Below are positions 8,035-9,483 of a stretch of 9,483 nucleotides of DNA, in pieces; the first letter of the stretch is position 1, and every line of letters begins with the position of its first letter. The notes under the pieces were generated by a model. The model was not told the origin of the DNA. It worked only from the letters and a program-made list of their open reading frames with translations, and made no database searches. The translations under genes and the position numbers were made by a program. The stretch is from the NCBI GenBank assembly GCA_900766165.1, contig CAAFUK010000071.1, positions 1 to 9,483 on the forward strand, given 5' to 3'. This stretch comes from an uncultured Collinsella sp. (GTDB lineage Bacteria > Actinomycetota > Coriobacteriia > Coriobacteriales > Coriobacteriaceae).

Positions 8035-9264
8035 ATGTTTAAGAAAAAGCCCATTACGGAATCTCGAAGACCTTCGACCGGCGCTCAGGCAAAAATCTAT
8101 AGCCGCGATAACGTTGCCCGCTATTCCGAGCGCGCCCGTCAGCGCCGTCGCGGTCATACGGTTCGCCGCGTCGCGCTCATTGCCGTGCTCGGTGTGCTGT
8201 TGAGCGCTACGACTGCCGCCGGCCTGTGGTTTGCCACCATTATGGGCAAGCTCGGCGATTCCAACGTCATTACCGACAACCTGCGCCAGATCCTGGTTGA
8301 TACCGACGAGGCAAAGGACCCGTTCTACGTATTACTCCTTGGCACTGACGGTCGCCCGGGCGAGGATACATACCGCGCCGACTCGATTATCCTGGCGCGT
8401 ATCGACCCCACGCAAAAGCAGGCGACGCTCATCTCCATTCCGCGCGATACCAAGGTCGTCTACAACGGCTCGACCATGAAGATCAACGCCTGCCATACCT
8501 ACGGCGGCGCCGAAGCCATGGTCCAGGCGGTCAACGAGCTGTGCGGTGTCCAGATTTCCCACTATGCCGAGGTCAGCTTCGACGGCATGCAGTCGCTTAT
8601 TGATTCGGTCGGCGGCATCGACATTAACGCAACCGACGATGTCGACGACCCCGAGCATCTCGACATTAAGATCACCGCCGGTCAGCAGCACATGGATGGC
8701 GCGACCGCCCTTACCTATGCCCGTTGCCGCTACATCTATGCCGATGGCGACTACACACGCATGCGCCACCAGCGTCAGGTGCTCGGCGCCCTCGCCAACC
8801 AGATCCTCAACAACTTCGATGCCACCAAGGTCTTCGACCTCGTCAATTCGCTGTCCGACATGCTCGTGACCGATATGAGCGTTCAGGACATCGTCTCTAC
8901 GGTCAATGCCATGCGCGGCATGGATGTTGACGGCATCTATTCGGCCAACTTGCCTTCGTATGCCGATGCCAGCACCATGATTGATGGCGTGAGCTACGTC
9001 TTTGTCTACGAGGACGAGCTCAAGGAAATGATGGAGCGCGTCGACGCTGGTAAGGATCCCAAGGGCCCCAATACCATGGGCCAGTCCGATGGCTCCAGCT
9101 CTACAATCGGCGACCTGAACAACAACACGTCCGACGATTACGCTAACGGCACCGCAACTTCGTCGGGCAGTTCTGACGATTCCGATGACTCAAGCGATTC
9201 GAGCGATTCGGACTACTACGAAGAGCCCACCGGCGACGGCAACGGCTACGAAGCCAACTACTAG
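8035..9264 (+). CDS. LytR-CpsA-Psr (LCP) family cell-wall polymer transferase
   Basis: LCP proteins are membrane-anchored enzymes that move lipid-linked polymers (teichoic acid-like or capsular) onto peptidoglycan outside the membrane. The product is 409 residues. It has a basic cytoplasmic N-terminus rich in Arg (1-45), one transmembrane helix (about 46-68) and an LCP domain from about 95 to 245. Pyrophosphate-binding residues seen are D105 and R107 (GTDGRPGED), R114 and D116 (RADSIILARI), R137 (IPRDT), and R230, R232, D239, R242 and R247 in the YARCRY to RMRHQRQ segment. The C-terminal tail (348-409) is low-complexity, rich in Ser, Asp, Asn and Gly, and probably lies outside the cell. A TTG at 8029 would add two residues but has no spaced ribosome binding site. 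The gene forms a likely two-gene unit with murA. The polymer substrate cannot be told from sequence. Confidence 0.93.
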   Translation: MFKKKPITESRRPSTGAQAKIYSRDNVARYSERARQRRRGHTVRRVALIAVLGVLLSATTAAGLWFATIMGKLGDSNVITDNLRQILVDTDEAKDPFYVLLLGTDGRPGEDTYRADSIILARIDPTQKQATLISIPRDTKVVYNGSTMKINACHTYGGAEAMVQAVNELCGVQISHYAEVSFDGMQSLIDSVGGIDINATDDVDDPEHLDIKITAGQQHMDGATALTYARCRYIYADGDYTRMRHQRQVLGALANQILNNFDATKVFDLVNSLSDMLVTDMSVQDIVSTVNAMRGMDVDGIYSANLPSYADASTMIDGVSYVFVYEDELKEMMERVDAGKDPKGPNTMGQSDGSSSTIGDLNNNTSDDYANGTATSSGSSDDSDDSSDSSDSDYYEEPTGDGNGYEANY

Positions 9265-9265
9265 A

Positions 9266-9293
9266 GTTACGCGGGCTTACCAGCCCGCGTAAC
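9266..9293 (+). other. Perfect 12-bp hairpin just after the LCP stop
   Basis: GTTACGCGGGCT (9266-9277) pairs perfectly with AGCCCGCGTAAC (9282-9293) around a TACC loop, starting 2 nt after the stop codon. No T-run follows, so it is not a standard intrinsic terminator. It could protect the mRNA 3' end, act as a pause site, or support the true terminator 43 nt further on. Confidence 0.55.
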
Positions 9294-9335
9294 GGCTCGA
9301 CGCTGCGCGCCGCCCAGAGCGACAATTTGTCATTC

Positions 9336-9377
9336 AAAAGGCAGGGCATGACCAGAAGGTCAATGCCCTGCCTTTTT
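9336..9377 (+). terminator. Rho-independent terminator of the murA-LCP unit
   Basis: AAAAGGCAGGGCAT (9336-9349) pairs perfectly with ATGCCCTGCCTTTT (9363-9376). Inside, GACC (9350-9353) pairs with GGTC (9358-9361) around an AGAA loop, with a single bulged A (9362). The T-run spans 9373-9377. The A-run on the left arm gives four T on the minus strand, so it may also stop transcription arriving from the right. Confidence 0.93.
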
Positions 9378-9483
9378 CATGCCAACTTGTCCGCCTTGGG
9401 CGACGCTCGCTGACGTTGGCTCAACCTGCGATGCTGTGTAGTGGTAGTCGTTGGGGACGTTCTTAAATGACTAGTCAAAGGGA
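9378..9483. other. Intergenic end of window with a palindromic core; no gene seen
   Basis: No coding region is recognised here. The last bases contain TGACTAGTCA, a perfect 10-bp palindrome (9468-9477), preceded by GGGGACGTTC (9454-9463) and followed by AAAGGGA. The final AAAGGGA could be a ribosome binding site for a gene beginning beyond the edge, or the interior of an inverted repeat cut by the window. No promoter with both a good -35 and -10 was found. Confidence 0.4.

Noticed and set aside
9416..9444. Promoter for a downstream gene (TTGGCT as -35)
   Set aside because: At 17-18 nt spacing the -10 would be TAGTGG or AGTGGT, too far from TATAAT.

Overview
This window is almost entirely conserved core genome. 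It carries the F1Fo ATP synthase operon in the order atpB-E-F-H-A-G-D-C, followed by a cell-wall pair: murA and a LytR-CpsA-Psr (LCP) family gene. All genes are on the + strand. High GC with C/G-rich third codon positions, GTG and TTG starts, separate b and delta genes, and an LCP gene behind murA suggest a high-GC Gram-positive anaerobe. The best guess is class Coriobacteriia, perhaps Collinsella. That placement is inference from composition, gene order and remembered family sequences, not from a search.

Layout. Bases 1-78 are the last 25 codons of an unidentified, partly hydrophobic protein, in the place where the AtpI/subunit I gene often sits. Bases 82-1822 encode the Fo sector (a, c, b). 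Bases 1812-6650 encode delta and the F1 sector (alpha, gamma, beta, epsilon). Genes overlap or lie within 15 nt of each other, except for a 124-nt gap before atpE that holds an imperfect hairpin and a strong ribosome binding site. A clear Rho-independent terminator closes the operon at 6687-6725. murA starts only 13 nt later with TTG, and the LCP gene follows 12 nt after the murA stop. Two hairpins close that unit; the second (9336-9377) is a textbook terminator. The last ~105 bases hold no gene I can support.

How the genes work together. Subunits a, b and c form the membrane proton path and ring. Delta and b form the peripheral stalk, gamma and epsilon the central stalk, and alpha3beta3 the catalytic head. 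All key residues are present: proton-carrying Glu50 in c, Arg183 in a, the P-loops of alpha and beta, the alpha arginine finger and the beta catalytic Glu. The Na+ ligand positions of c are not conserved, so proton coupling is predicted. MurA makes the first committed peptidoglycan intermediate, and LCP proteins attach polymers to the wall, so the second unit is devoted to the envelope.

I see no novel system here. The points worth a second look are family-level oddities: a very short c subunit, a b subunit with a signal-peptide-like N-terminus, a ~12-residue insertion in alpha before Walker B, a delta lacking about 30 residues of its N-terminal domain, the atpB-atpE hairpin, ribosome binding site strength that tracks subunit copy number, a terminator almost touching murA, and a palindromic fragment at the right edge that may be the end of a dispersed repeat.
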